Below, piece after piece: positions 18,296 to 27,421 of a stretch of 64,000 nt of DNA. Position numbers and translations under genes: made by a program. Within the stretch, counting starts at the first letter, position 1; every line of letters begins with the position of its first letter. The stretch lies in NCBI RefSeq assembly GCF_018100985.1, contig NZ_JAGJEI010000004.1, positions 124,001-188,000 on the forward strand, given 5' to 3'. The notes below the pieces were generated by a model that was given only the letters and a program-made list of their open reading frames with translations, made no database searches and had not been told where the DNA came from. This DNA is from Pseudoalteromonas sp. MMG007 (GTDB taxonomy: Bacteria > Pseudomonadota > Gammaproteobacteria > Enterobacterales > Alteromonadaceae).

Positions 18296-19519
18296 ATGTA
18301 TTTTTACGCTGCGCGCCAACCTATATTAAATCGAGAAAAAGAACTCATCGGTTATGAGCTTTTATTTCGTGATGGCGTTGATAACGTATTCCCTGACATA
18401 GACGGAGATCAAGCAACAACTCGATTAATTGAAGGTAGTCAATTTAATTTTGGCCTAGAAGATTTAACCGATAGCAAGCCTGCTTATATTAACTTTACCT
18501 TAGATACCTTACTTAAAGGTTACCCTAGCATGTTAAGTAAAGAGTCTGTTGTAGTAGAAATACTCGAGACTGTACAGCCAGGTAAACGCTTATTAGCAAT
18601 AGTCAAAGACTTAAAAGACAAAGGCTATACGATTGCACTAGATGATTACATGCATCAACCTGTATGGCGTCATTTTTATCCATTTATAGATATTATTAAA
18701 ATAGACTTTTTATCGTGCGATGTAGATGCAATAAAAACCATAATTAACGATTTAAAACCGCACCCACACATTAAGTTACTTGCAGAAAAAGTAGAAACCT
18801 ACGATATTTATAAACAAGCATTAGATCTTGGGTTTGATTATTTTCAAGGGTTCTTTTTCTCAAAACCTGAAATGGTACAAAGTAAAACACTGCCGCCTTC
18901 TGAGATGGCCTTAGCCGAGCTTTTATACGAAACCTCCAACGTTGATATAGATCTGCAAAAAATTACAGATGTGTTTGAGCGAGACGTAAATCTATCGTAC
19001 AAGTTACTTCGTTATTCTAATTCAGCGGCGTTTGTTCGACGTGCAGAAATAAGCACGATAAAACAAGCCCTTATTTTTTTAGGCGCGAACGAAATAAAAA
19101 AATTATTATCGCTACTATTTGCAGCACAAGTGTCTGCCAACAAACCTGTAGAGCTAATTAGGTTATCACTCACGCGCGCTCGTTTTGCAGAGCTACTTGC
19201 AATATCTCATGGTCAATTTAAAGATACAGGCATGGCGTTTTTAACCGGCATGATGTCGCTAATGGACGCTATTTTAGATGAAAGCATGCAAAGCGTTATG
19301 AAAAAACTTCCTTTGTCGAACGACATTAAAGCGGCTCTATTAGAAGACGAAGGCCTATTAGCTAAATATTTAAACTTAGTTAAATATTATGAACAAGCAG
19401 ATTGGGATGCCGCTAATGCGCTTACTAAAGAACTTAACCTTGGAAATAAAGTACCCGATGCCTATCACGAAGCCTTAGGCTGGGTAAGTGAGCAAATGCA
19501 GTTAATGGTTAACGAATAA
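18296..19519 (+). CDS. EAL-HDOD domain signalling protein
   Basis: A 407-residue protein with an EAL domain (about 1-195) fused to an HDOD domain (about 200-390), the YuxH-type architecture. V. cholerae CdgJ, which affects motility, is a member. The EAL motif reads E-L-L in YELLFR, and the Asn (INFT), the Glu (EILET), the DD pair (DDYM), Lys (IKID), AEKVE and the Gln (FQGFFFSKP) are present, but the DFGTG loop that follows DD in active enzymes is replaced by DYMHQPVW. Activity is therefore uncertain; members often act as c-di-GMP effectors or scaffolds. It has its own promoter and terminator. Confidence 0.9.
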   Translation: MYFYAARQPILNREKELIGYELLFRDGVDNVFPDIDGDQATTRLIEGSQFNFGLEDLTDSKPAYINFTLDTLLKGYPSMLSKESVVVEILETVQPGKRLLAIVKDLKDKGYTIALDDYMHQPVWRHFYPFIDIIKIDFLSCDVDAIKTIINDLKPHPHIKLLAEKVETYDIYKQALDLGFDYFQGFFFSKPEMVQSKTLPPSEMALAELLYETSNVDIDLQKITDVFERDVNLSYKLLRYSNSAAFVRRAEISTIKQALIFLGANEIKKLLSLLFAAQVSANKPVELIRLSLTRARFAELLAISHGQFKDTGMAFLTGMMSLMDAILDESMQSVMKKLPLSNDIKAALLEDEGLLAKYLNLVKYYEQADWDAANALTKELNLGNKVPDAYHEALGWVSEQMQLMVNE

Positions 19520-19540
19520 TAACCTCTAATAAAAAACTAA

Positions 19541-19569
19541 AAATGCCAGCATATTTGCTGGCATTTTTT
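19541..19569 (+). terminator. Rho-independent terminator of the EAL-HDOD gene
   Basis: AAATGCCAGCA (19541-19551) and TGCTGGCATTT (19556-19566) form an 11-bp stem with a 4-nt loop and a T-run. It can also end the mlaA-ccm transcript from the other side, whose last stop is at 19603. Confidence 0.85.
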
Positions 19570-19602
19570 ATGTTGGCTTAACGCTTATGTCACAATCACC
19601 TT

Positions 19603-20334
19603 TTATAGACTTTCTAAAAAATCTTCATCAAAGTCTTCAGGCTCTTCTTTAATCGGCGGGTTACCATCATACAGCTCATAAATTTGACGTTGAAAGTAAA
19701 TATCTTTTACAAAAAGGTACGGATCAAGTGAATCATTTAATAAACCTTCTTGAGGGATTAGCGACGCTCTCGCTTCTACTGCTTTTAATACAAATACTAA
19801 AATAGTTTGCGGTGTAGTAAGCGCAATTTCCGGTAAAACAAAGTTATCGACAACATCACCTGTTAAATTACGTGCAGTCGTCGGGCCCATTGCTGGCAGC
19901 ATTAAATAAGCGCCATCTCCTACGCCCCACACTCCTAACGTTTGTCCAAAGTCTTCATCTACATGATTCAAACCTAGTGAGCTGGCTACATCAAATATAC
20001 CAAATATACCTACAGTTGAATTCACTAAAAAGCGGGCGAGGCTCACACTTGCATTGCCTGGTTTACCTTGAAGTCCAGCGTTAATCATGTCCACTGGTGC
20101 TGAAATATTATCAGTGAAGTTTACAATTGAATTTCTAACCGGGGCAGGCGTTACTTCAACGTACCCTACAGCGACAGGACGTAGAATATAGGCATCAAGT
20201 ACATCCATATTAAAGTCGTACAACGGACGGTTAATATTTTGTAGTGGATCTCGTTCATCCACTTTATTTTCTGGTACTTGCGCACACCCTGCAAGTATCA
20301 GTAAACACAAAAAAGTAAAACTATGCTTTAACAT
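19603..20334 (-). CDS. mlaA: MlaA (VacJ) outer-membrane lipoprotein
   Basis: A 243-residue lipoprotein of the MlaA family, which removes mislocalised phospholipids from the outer leaflet of the outer membrane and passes them to MlaC. The N-terminus is a lipoprotein signal with lipobox LAGC (Cys16). The family core is clear: DPLQNINRPLYDFN, APVRNSIVNFTDNISAPVDMINAGLQGKP, NSTVGIFGIFDVAS and DFGQTLGVWGVGDGAYLMLPAMGPT. It is 9 bp after ccmI on the same strand and so appears to be transcribed with the ccm operon, while mlaFEDCB are not in the window. Confidence 0.96.
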   Translation of the reverse strand: MLKHSFTFLCLLILAGCAQVPENKVDERDPLQNINRPLYDFNMDVLDAYILRPVAVGYVEVTPAPVRNSIVNFTDNISAPVDMINAGLQGKPGNASVSLARFLVNSTVGIFGIFDVASSLGLNHVDEDFGQTLGVWGVGDGAYLMLPAMGPTTARNLTGDVVDNFVLPEIALTTPQTILVFVLKAVEARASLIPQEGLLNDSLDPYLFVKDIYFQRQIYELYDGNPPIKEEPEDFDEDFLESL

Positions 20335-20343
20335 CTAATGTCC

Positions 20344-21594
20344 TTAAGGTATTAATGTATCAATTGTAAGTGTGAAGTCACTCACATCTTCACGTACTAG
20401 TATATCTGAAAACCCTTCTAACTCACCTGAGCTTGGCATAACCGTTTCATCTTTAGATATTCGCGCAGATATAACGATATCTTGTGCACTTGATAAGTTT
20501 AGCCCAGCCACCATTGCATTGGCATCTGTTAATTTAACACTCACAGGAAAGCTATACTCTTCAAGCTTTAAAACAGCAAGCGGCATGGGCGAGCCCTGCG
20601 CAGCTTTTGCAAATACAAACAAAATACCATTTTGTGGTTGTTGCGCTTTAAGCTCATCTGCAAGCTTAACTGTTACATTAATAACGCTTTGTGTAGTAAC
20701 GGGTAAAACAGAGCCCTCGGCTTGCATTTGCTGATTGATATCTGCAATGCGCTCTGAAATCATTTCATAACGCGTATCATTTTTCTGCATGCTAGCAAGA
20801 AGTACTTCAAATGCAGCTTTAGCTTGAGGCCAATCTTTTCGCTCATAGGCTATTAACGCTAATAACGATATTGCATCTAAATTAGTAGGCTCAACTTTTA
20901 ATACTTTTGAAAGCATACCCGCTGCACGGCTCATATTAGCTTCACTGCCCTCTAATAATAAAACTTGGCTAAAGCTTATTAGCACTTGCATATTATCAGG
21001 GTTCATTTGCAGTGCTTTATCAAAGGACTGCTGCGCCATATCAAACTCATTAAGTGACATTGCAACGCGGCCTAATAACATCCAAGCAACTTCATCATCG
21101 CCTGTTTCGCTAAGCTTTGTTCTAAGTGCTAAAGCAAATGCTTGCAGCTCATTTTGGCTAAGAGGCTCGCCTTTTTGCATAACAGCACGCTCACCATAAT
21201 CAGCAAGGTTGTCCATGGCATCATGCCATGCAGCAATTTGTTGCTCACTTCCGGTAAACGTATAAAACACACTAGTTAAAGCAATAACAAAAGCAGCGCC
21301 TGTTAATGCAAATATGCGGTTATTGCCTTTACTGTTTAGCGATTTTTCAGGTGATAACTCATTAAGCAAACGACGTTTTAACTCTATAACCGATTCATTA
21401 TGATTTTTTAAATCTATACGTTGGTTATCTAGATCAGTTTGTAATTCAACTAAACGCTGCTCATATATGCTGATAAGCTCAGCATTAGCATTGTGCGTAA
21501 TCGTTTGCACTCGCTCTTTTTGTAAAAAAGGTAACGCCACAAATGCGATAGCAATTAGTGTGAGTAAAGCAAAACACGCCCACATTAAAATCAT
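20344..21594 (-). CDS. ccmI: Cytochrome c biogenesis protein CcmI
   Basis: CcmI holds apocytochrome c and delivers it to the haem ligation complex CcmFH. The 416-residue protein has an N-terminal helix, a cytoplasmic loop rich in coiled-coil residues (about 35-90), a second helix near 98-115, and a periplasmic part with tetratricopeptide repeats (about 160-270: WMLLGRVAMSLNEFDMAQQSFDKALQMNPDN is one), then a beta-rich C-terminal domain. It overlaps the ccmH stop by one base and lies upstream of mlaA. Confidence 0.9.
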   Translation of the reverse strand: MILMWACFALLTLIAIAFVALPFLQKERVQTITHNANAELISIYEQRLVELQTDLDNQRIDLKNHNESVIELKRRLLNELSPEKSLNSKGNNRIFALTGAAFVIALTSVFYTFTGSEQQIAAWHDAMDNLADYGERAVMQKGEPLSQNELQAFALALRTKLSETGDDEVAWMLLGRVAMSLNEFDMAQQSFDKALQMNPDNMQVLISFSQVLLLEGSEANMSRAAGMLSKVLKVEPTNLDAISLLALIAYERKDWPQAKAAFEVLLASMQKNDTRYEMISERIADINQQMQAEGSVLPVTTQSVINVTVKLADELKAQQPQNGILFVFAKAAQGSPMPLAVLKLEEYSFPVSVKLTDANAMVAGLNLSSAQDIVISARISKDETVMPSSGELEGFSDILVREDVSDFTLTIDTLIP

Positions 21595-22055
21595 TAACTT
21601 TGCTCCTGACGTTTATTATCAGCAATAAGCTTTGCAAGCAACGCTTCATCGTTACTGCTCCACGTTTGCTTTACAGACGCTTTACGCTGACGAATTACAA
21701 TAAAGCCAAAACCAATAATCACTATGAGTACTGGTAACACCCAAAGCACCAGCGTAGCTGGCGTAACCGGAGGGTCGTAGTGAACAAAGTAGCCATATCT
21801 ATCAATCATATAGTCAATTACTTCGTCTTTTGTTTTGCCCTCTTTTACAAGTACTAACACTTTGTCACGTAAATCTTTGGCAACAACAGCATCCGAATCA
21901 GCAATATTCTGATTTTGGCATTTAGGGCAGCGAAGCTCTTTTGTTAACTCTTCAAAACGCACGGCTTGATCATTATTATCAAACTGATAACGATCTTGCT
22001 CAGCGCTTACAGCCATGCTTATAAAAAAACTAAGGCTTAATAAAAAAATTCTCAT
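21594..22055 (-). CDS. ccmH: Cytochrome c maturation protein CcmH (CcmL type)
   Basis: A 153-residue thiol-oxidoreductase anchored by a C-terminal helix (about 101-122). It has a cleavable signal peptide ending near AVSA and the family motif LRCPKCQNQNI with the redox Cys pair at 43 and 46, which reduces apocytochrome c before haem attachment. The E. coli protein fuses this domain with CcmI; here they are separate genes, as in many other proteobacteria. It overlaps the genes on both sides by one base. Confidence 0.95.
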   Translation of the reverse strand: MRIFLLSLSFFISMAVSAEQDRYQFDNNDQAVRFEELTKELRCPKCQNQNIADSDAVVAKDLRDKVLVLVKEGKTKDEVIDYMIDRYGYFVHYDPPVTPATLVLWVLPVLIVIIGFGFIVIRQRKASVKQTWSSNDEALLAKLIADNKRQEQS

Positions 22056-22624
22056 TAATTTAGCTCCTGCATAACGGGTGCAAATTTAGCGCGCCATACT
22101 CGAGGATTTATATCACCCGTATGATGCAGTAAAATCTTGCCGTTTTTATCAACTAAAAATGTTTCTGGCGCGCCCGATACACCTAAATCAAGCGAAAGCG
22201 TACGGTGCAAGTCTAAAATATTAAATTGATACGGATCACCCGCGCGACCAAGCATATCTGTTACGTCTGTGCGCAGAGCCTGCATATCGAATGGCCCATC
22301 AAAATCAGCGTCGTAACCTTGCACATAGTAAAGACCAATAATTTTAACGCCTTGCTCACGTAACTTAGTTAAATAGCCAAGCTCTACTAAACATGTTGGG
22401 CACCATGTCCCCCAGACATTAAGTAAATACACCTCGCCTTTTAACGACTCGTTAGTCCAGCGTTTGCCGTCTTGCATTAAATCAGGCAAGTTAAAGGCTG
22501 GCATATCTTGGCCTAATCGCCCAGTTTGAATCTCTCTTGGGTTTGCAAATAGCCCTTGGTATAAAAACACACAGACAAAAGCGAACACTAAAAGCGGTGC
22601 AATAGCTAAAAGTTTACGGTTCAT
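22055..22624 (-). CDS. ccmG: Thiol:disulfide interchange protein CcmG (DsbE)
   Basis: A 189-residue membrane-anchored thioredoxin-like protein facing the periplasm. It passes electrons from DsbD/CcdA to CcmH or apocytochrome c. The N-terminal anchor is at about 5-24, and the active site is in NVWGTWCPTCLVE with Cys75 and Cys78. The cis-proline loop is in GVSGAPETFLVD. The start overlaps the ccmF stop by 4 bp (ATGA), which points to coupled translation. Confidence 0.96.
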   Translation of the reverse strand: MNRKLLAIAPLLVFAFVCVFLYQGLFANPREIQTGRLGQDMPAFNLPDLMQDGKRWTNESLKGEVYLLNVWGTWCPTCLVELGYLTKLREQGVKIIGLYYVQGYDADFDGPFDMQALRTDVTDMLGRAGDPYQFNILDLHRTLSLDLGVSGAPETFLVDKNGKILLHHTGDINPRVWRAKFAPVMQELN

Positions 22625-24591
22625 AAAGCACTCTCCGATGTAGCCTTACGCACTGTTTTAGCTGATGTACGATAGCGTTTATCAAACAGAATCATGAAGC
22701 CTGCAAATGACATAAGTACACCACCAATCCAAATCCAGCGAACATACGGCTTATGGTAAATTCGAAGCGACCATGCATCGCCACTAAGCTGCTCACCTAA
22801 CGCTAAATATAAATCACGTTTAAAACCGGCATCTATTGCAGCCTCGGTCATAAATTGCATTCCGATATCATATTTACGTTTTTCGGCGTGTAAGCGTGTT
22901 ACTAGCTCATTATTTTTAAGAACTGATACAACGCCTGCATGACCACTGTAGTTTGGCCCTCTAATAGTTTTAACACCATCAAAGCGATAGTCATATTCGT
23001 TAAGCTGGGCAATATCACCTGGTTTCATAGATACATCGCGTTCAACTGAATAAGCAGATGTAAGTGATACACCCGCAATAATAAATGCAATACCAATATG
23101 TCCAAGTACCATAGCCCAATAACTTACAGTAAAGCGTTTTAACCCTTCTGTTAAGGTGCCATGCACAGCTGCTTTGGTGTAAATATCAATCCCTGTTGAT
23201 AAAGCAACCCAAACTGCAAGCGTTGTCGCTAGTAGCGTAAGCGGCTTTACGATCTCGTAACTTGAGAATAACCAAGTGCAGGTTATTACTACACTTGCTA
23301 ATACACCCATTAAAATTTTGTTTTGCAAAAAAGCCCATTTATTTTGCTTCCAGCGTAAAAATGGCCCTATGCCCATTAAAATTGCAAAAGGCACTAATAA
23401 AATGGCAAACATTTTATTAAAAAACGGTTCGCCAATAGAAATGCTACCTAAGCCCATTTCTTTATGGACCATAGGTAATAGCGTACCTAACATAACAATT
23501 AATGTAGCAACCACTAAAAATATATTATTGAGCCACAACGCCACTTCGCGCGATACAAACTTGTATCGACCTTCGCTGTATACCTGCGATACACGCAGTG
23601 CATACAAAGCTAAGCCGCCACCGACAACCACACCTAAAAAGGCGAGTATAAATAAGCCCCTATCAGGATCGGTAGCAAACGCATGCACCGATACAATAAT
23701 GCCCGAGCGCACAATAAAGGTGCCTAACAAGCTTAATGAAAAACCAGCTATTGCTAATAATACCGTCCACGATTTAAAAATACCGCGTTTTTCGGTTACG
23801 CTTAAGGAGTGCAGTAATGCAGTGGCTACAAGCCAAGGCATTAGCGCTGCATTTTCTACTGGATCCCAAAACCACCAGCCGCCCCAGCCAAGCTCTGAAT
23901 AAGCCCACCAACTGCCAATAGTAAGACCTAGGCCTAAGAAACCCCAAGCGGTCATTGTCCATGGGCGTGACCATTTAGCCCATGTATTATCAAGCTTGCC
24001 TGTTAAAAGTGCGGCAATAGCAAAAGAAAAAGCAACCGATAGCCCAACATAACCCATGTACAGTAGTGGAGGATGAATAATCATTCCTGGGTCTTGAAGT
24101 AGCGGGTTTAAATCGCGCCCTTCAACCGGAAAATAAGGTAATAAACGCTCAAAAGGGCTTGAAAGTAATAAGGTGTACATCATAAAACCTACACCTAAAA
24201 ACCCAAGCACACCCAATACACGCGCGCGTAGTACCCACGGCAGCGATTTAGAGCGTACAGCGACCGCTGCGGTCCACCCTGCTTGCATAACTAGCCACAA
24301 TAAAATGGCGCCTTCATGGCCACCCCAGGTAGAAGTAACTTTATAATACCAAGGTAATGTACTACTAGAATGATACGCCACATACGATACGGTAAAATCA
24401 TCCGTTAAACTGGCATAAATAAGCGCTGCAAACGAAAGCAGTACAAAAGCAAATTGCCCAATGGCTAATGAAGGGGCTGCACGCATTAAACGAAGATTAC
24501 CGGTATGCGCGCCCCAAAGCGGAAAAATACACAGTAAAACACTAAGCACCATCGCAAGCGTTAAAGAAAAATAACCAAGTTCTGGGATCAT
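22621..24591 (-). CDS. ccmF: Haem lyase CcmF
   Basis: CcmF is the core of the haem ligation complex that joins haem from holo-CcmE to the CxxCH of apocytochrome c. The 656-residue protein has about 15 transmembrane helices and the tryptophan-rich haem-handling motif WGGWWFWDPVENAALMPW near residue 235. Conserved histidines flank it, including HPPLLYMGYVG near 173 and the VSVHAFATDPDRG loop near 303. It follows ccmE after one base and overlaps ccmG by 4 bp. Confidence 0.97.
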   Translation of the reverse strand: MIPELGYFSLTLAMVLSVLLCIFPLWGAHTGNLRLMRAAPSLAIGQFAFVLLSFAALIYASLTDDFTVSYVAYHSSSTLPWYYKVTSTWGGHEGAILLWLVMQAGWTAAVAVRSKSLPWVLRARVLGVLGFLGVGFMMYTLLLSSPFERLLPYFPVEGRDLNPLLQDPGMIIHPPLLYMGYVGLSVAFSFAIAALLTGKLDNTWAKWSRPWTMTAWGFLGLGLTIGSWWAYSELGWGGWWFWDPVENAALMPWLVATALLHSLSVTEKRGIFKSWTVLLAIAGFSLSLLGTFIVRSGIIVSVHAFATDPDRGLFILAFLGVVVGGGLALYALRVSQVYSEGRYKFVSREVALWLNNIFLVVATLIVMLGTLLPMVHKEMGLGSISIGEPFFNKMFAILLVPFAILMGIGPFLRWKQNKWAFLQNKILMGVLASVVITCTWLFSSYEIVKPLTLLATTLAVWVALSTGIDIYTKAAVHGTLTEGLKRFTVSYWAMVLGHIGIAFIIAGVSLTSAYSVERDVSMKPGDIAQLNEYDYRFDGVKTIRGPNYSGHAGVVSVLKNNELVTRLHAEKRKYDIGMQFMTEAAIDAGFKRDLYLALGEQLSGDAWSLRIYHKPYVRWIWIGGVLMSFAGFMILFDKRYRTSAKTVRKATSESAL

Positions 24592-24592
24592 A

Positions 24593-25072
24593 TTAACTAC
24601 CGCTATCTAGGTTGTATTTTGGTTTTTCGTGTTTGATGCCTTTTACTGCTTCAGCAACTTCTGCTGGCATGTATTCTTCATCATGCTTTGCAAGCACCTC
24701 AAAGGCCTCAATTACATTTGGTTCAACTAAAACACCTTGCGCTACAATCCCTTGTCCTTCGCGAAATAAGTCTGGCAAAATGCCCTGATAGCGAACCGTT
24801 ACTAATGGGCCTGTATCAATGAGCTTAAAGCTTACTTGTAAACTTTGCTCGTTTCGCTCAACAGTGCCAGGCACGACCATACCACCAATTCTTAACTTTT
24901 GACCTATGTGTGGTTTTTCTTTATTTGGGCCTTTACCGTCAATTAGTTCGCTTGGTGTGTAAAACAAGTTTATGTTTTCTTGTAGTGCATACAACACAAG
25001 ACCAATAGAAGTACCAATACCAAACAGTACTGCAATAATCACTAATAGGCGTTTTTTACGTCGTGGGTTCAT
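24593..25072 (-). CDS. ccmE: Haem chaperone CcmE
   Basis: A 159-residue periplasmic haem chaperone anchored by an N-terminal helix (about 9-30). Haem is bound covalently through His130 in the motif [10 protein letters not shown], the same residue number as in E. coli CcmE. The beta-barrel core runs from about 50 to 128, and the flexible C-terminal tail after 134 is short and charged. Its start overlaps the ccmD stop by 4 bp. Confidence 0.97.
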   Translation of the reverse strand: MNPRRKKRLLVIIAVLFGIGTSIGLVLYALQENINLFYTPSELIDGKGPNKEKPHIGQKLRIGGMVVPGTVERNEQSLQVSFKLIDTGPLVTVRYQGILPDLFREGQGIVAQGVLVEPNVIEAFEVLAKHDEEYMPAEVAEAVKGIKHEKPKYNLDSGS

Positions 25073-25272
25073 GATGTTTGTTCCTGCTTAGCTTTTTTAA
25101 TTCTTTCTTCACGTATTATTTGTTGCTCTACAGAGGCCATAATACGTTTGGTGTCTCTAAGTGAGCTTATTAAAATACCGAGTAAAATAAGTGCGCATGT
25201 ACCAAAAGAAAGCCATACATAAAATCCATAGCCTCCCATAGCAATAAAATCTGAAAAAGAGTCAAACTGCAT
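25069..25272 (-). CDS. ccmD: Haem exporter protein CcmD
   Basis: A 67-residue single-helix membrane protein (helix about 14-40) with a charged C-terminal tail. CcmD holds holo-CcmE in the CcmABC complex and is needed for its release. The N-terminus [19 protein letters not shown] is typical of the family. It sits between ccmC (2-bp gap) and ccmE (4-bp overlap), which secures the assignment despite the short length. Confidence 0.95.
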   Translation of the reverse strand: MQFDSFSDFIAMGGYGFYVWLSFGTCALILLGILISSLRDTKRIMASVEQQIIREERIKKAKQEQTS

Positions 25273-25274
25273 AA

Positions 25275-26012
25275 CTACCCCTTATTTAACAACGCTCGCA
25301 CCCAAGGGCGATGCTTTTCACGTTGTAAAATTTCATTTTTAAGACGAATTAAAGTCACAGTACCTACAAATGCTGCAAACGCTAAAATGTTCACCATGAG
25401 TGGCCAAAACATACTAGGGTCAATGGCTTTTGTGTCGAGTTTTGTAATAGTTGCACCTTGGTGTAGGGTGTTCCACCACTCTACTGAGTAATGAATAATA
25501 GGTAAGTTAATAACCCCTACAATTGCTAAAATTGAAGCCGCACGACCAGCTGATTTTTTATCTTCAAAAGCGTGGTAAAGCGAAAGCACTCCCAAGTATA
25601 AAAACAATAAAATAAGCTCTGAGGTTAAACGTGCATCCCATACCCACCATGCTCCCCACATAGGTTTACCCCATGCGGCACCGGTAATAAGTGCAATGGC
25701 AGTTATACACGCCCCTACTGGCGCAATAGCAATTACTGCAAGCTCTGCATTACGTAACTGCCAAACAAGTGCAACAATTGCGGCTATCGCCATTGAGGAA
25801 TACGCGCCCATGGATAAAATAGCTGAAGGCACATGAATAAAAATAATACGGTAACTATCTTTTTGTTGGTAATCGGCAGGCGCAAAACCTAACCCCCAAA
25901 CCCAACCAACAATCATAGTAATAACCGTAACGACGGCAAAATAAGGCAGTAACGTATTGCATAGCTGATATGCACGCTCCGCTTTAGCATAGGGATGTAA
26001 CCACTTCCACAT
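25275..26012 (-). CDS. ccmC: Haem transporter CcmC
   Basis: CcmC presents haem to CcmE on the periplasmic face. The 245-residue protein has six hydrophobic helices and the tryptophan-rich WGAWWVWDARLTSEL motif near residue 125, with conserved His residues on each side (FIHVPSAI near 60 and HYSVEWWNTLHQG near 175) that serve as haem ligands in the family. It overlaps ccmB by one base. Confidence 0.97.
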   Translation of the reverse strand: MWKWLHPYAKAERAYQLCNTLLPYFAVVTVITMIVGWVWGLGFAPADYQQKDSYRIIFIHVPSAILSMGAYSSMAIAAIVALVWQLRNAELAVIAIAPVGACITAIALITGAAWGKPMWGAWWVWDARLTSELILLFLYLGVLSLYHAFEDKKSAGRAASILAIVGVINLPIIHYSVEWWNTLHQGATITKLDTKAIDPSMFWPLMVNILAFAAFVGTVTLIRLKNEILQREKHRPWVRALLNKG

Positions 26013-26698
26013 TAACTTACACTCACTTTTAAAGCTGACGATATGGCAATTGGCGCACTTATAATAGCAATAACTAACATGGCACCAAGGATGGCAAGCT
26101 GCCCACTATAATCCAGCGACATGGAGCTGGTATCGATAGCAGACGTTGCAAAAATCAAAACAGGAATATACAAAGGCAATACCAGTAAACTCATTAAAAT
26201 GCCGCCTTTTTGTAGTCCTACAGTCAGGCCCGCACCTATTGCGCCTATAAAGCTTAATAATGGCGTACCTAATAATAAGGTTAATACGGTTGCGTGTAAT
26301 GATTGGCTTTCTAAATTTAGTAATAAGGCAAAAAGCGGAGTCATTAATACCAGTGGTAGCCCTGTTACAACCCAATGCGCAGCCACTTTGCCTAAAACTG
26401 ATAAAGATAACGGGTAAGAAGAGGCAATTAACTGCTCTAATGAGCCATCGTTATAGTCATCTCTAAATAATTTATCGAGTCCAAGCATAGTAGAAAGTAG
26501 CGCTGCAACCCAGATAATACCTGGCGCCATTCTCGCAAGTAGACCGGGCTCAGGTCCAATTGCTAACGGAAATAATGAAATAACGATCAAAAAGAATAAA
26601 ATAGGATTAACTATTTCGGCACGCTGGCGAAATGCAAGCTTTACATCTTTACTAAATACCGCGCTAAATAGCTGCCAGTAAGAATGTTGACGAGTCAT
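26012..26698 (-). CDS. ccmB: Haem exporter permease CcmB
   Basis: The 228-residue integral membrane subunit of the CcmAB ABC transporter, with six hydrophobic helices. Family stretches are FKDVKLAFRQRAEIVNPILFF-like sequence in the N-terminal 35 residues, LSTMLGLDKLFRDDYNDGSLEQL near 65-87, and the LPLYIPVLIFA segment near 178. The transporter uses ATP to release holo-CcmE; it does not necessarily move haem. It overlaps ccmA and ccmC by one base each. Confidence 0.95.
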   Translation of the reverse strand: MTRQHSYWQLFSAVFSKDVKLAFRQRAEIVNPILFFLIVISLFPLAIGPEPGLLARMAPGIIWVAALLSTMLGLDKLFRDDYNDGSLEQLIASSYPLSLSVLGKVAAHWVVTGLPLVLMTPLFALLLNLESQSLHATVLTLLLGTPLLSFIGAIGAGLTVGLQKGGILMSLLVLPLYIPVLIFATSAIDTSSMSLDYSGQLAILGAMLVIAIISAPIAISSALKVSVS

Positions 26699-27318
26699 TA
26701 GTGACGATACTCCAACGTAACCGTTTGCAAGTTATCAAAGTGAGTGGTTAGGTCTTGATGGGTCGTTAATAAAATAGCGCCGCCGGTTTTTAAATGCTCA
26801 CCAAAGCGTTGCTGCAAGTAAGCTACGCCGCTTTTATCAAGAGCAGTAAATGGCTCATCTAATACCCAAAGTTTGCAATCACTTAGCCATAACCTCACCA
26901 ATGCCACGCGCCTTTGCTGCCCTGCAGAGAGCATTCTTACCGGCACGTCTTCAAGGCCAACCAAGCCAAGCTTAGCTAAAATAGGGTACAGATCGGGAGT
27001 GTCTTGATAGCCATTAATTTGCAACCAATATTGTACATTCTCGATTGCGGTGAGCTGCGTGTTAACCCCTGTTTTATGACCTATAAATAGCAGCTCTTGT
27101 GCATACTCTTCATAGTACTTATTAATAGGCTGCTGATTAAATAAAACAGCGCCTTCGTCAGGCACAGAAAAGCCCGCTACAATACGCAATAACGATGTCT
27201 TACCAGCCCCATTAGGACCCGCTAATTGCATGATTTGACCGCTATTAAGGCTAAAATTAAGATCCGCAAACAAACAACGGTCTTGCTTGATGCAGGTGAC
27301 GGACTTAATGTGTAACAA
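26698..27318 (-). CDS. ccmA: Haem exporter ATP-binding protein CcmA
   Basis: A 206-residue ABC ATPase: Walker A GPNGAGKTS near residue 35, signature LSAGQQRRVAL near 125, Walker B LWVLDEP near 150, and the His switch in LTTHQD near 185. It drives the CcmABCD complex with CcmB. Translation seems to start at a TTG at 27318, since no in-frame ATG precedes the conserved beginning. It is the first gene of the leftward ccm operon; the promoter must lie in the 103-bp gap shared with the divergent FliK-like gene. Confidence 0.95.
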   Translation of the reverse strand: MLHIKSVTCIKQDRCLFADLNFSLNSGQIMQLAGPNGAGKTSLLRIVAGFSVPDEGAVLFNQQPINKYYEEYAQELLFIGHKTGVNTQLTAIENVQYWLQINGYQDTPDLYPILAKLGLVGLEDVPVRMLSAGQQRRVALVRLWLSDCKLWVLDEPFTALDKSGVAYLQQRFGEHLKTGGAILLTTHQDLTTHFDNLQTVTLEYRH

Positions 27319-27421
27319 GATGACGATTCTCTATGCCAAAAATTAGGCGTTAGTCTACCATAATGATAGGGTAATACGAATATTGCTTTATAATCGATTA
27401 ACGAAAACTTGATTTAAAATA

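Noticed and set aside
23276..23902. 208-codon frame on the plus strand opposite ccmF
   Set aside because: It is the complement of a well-conserved ccmF region and its product has no recognisable composition or start signal.
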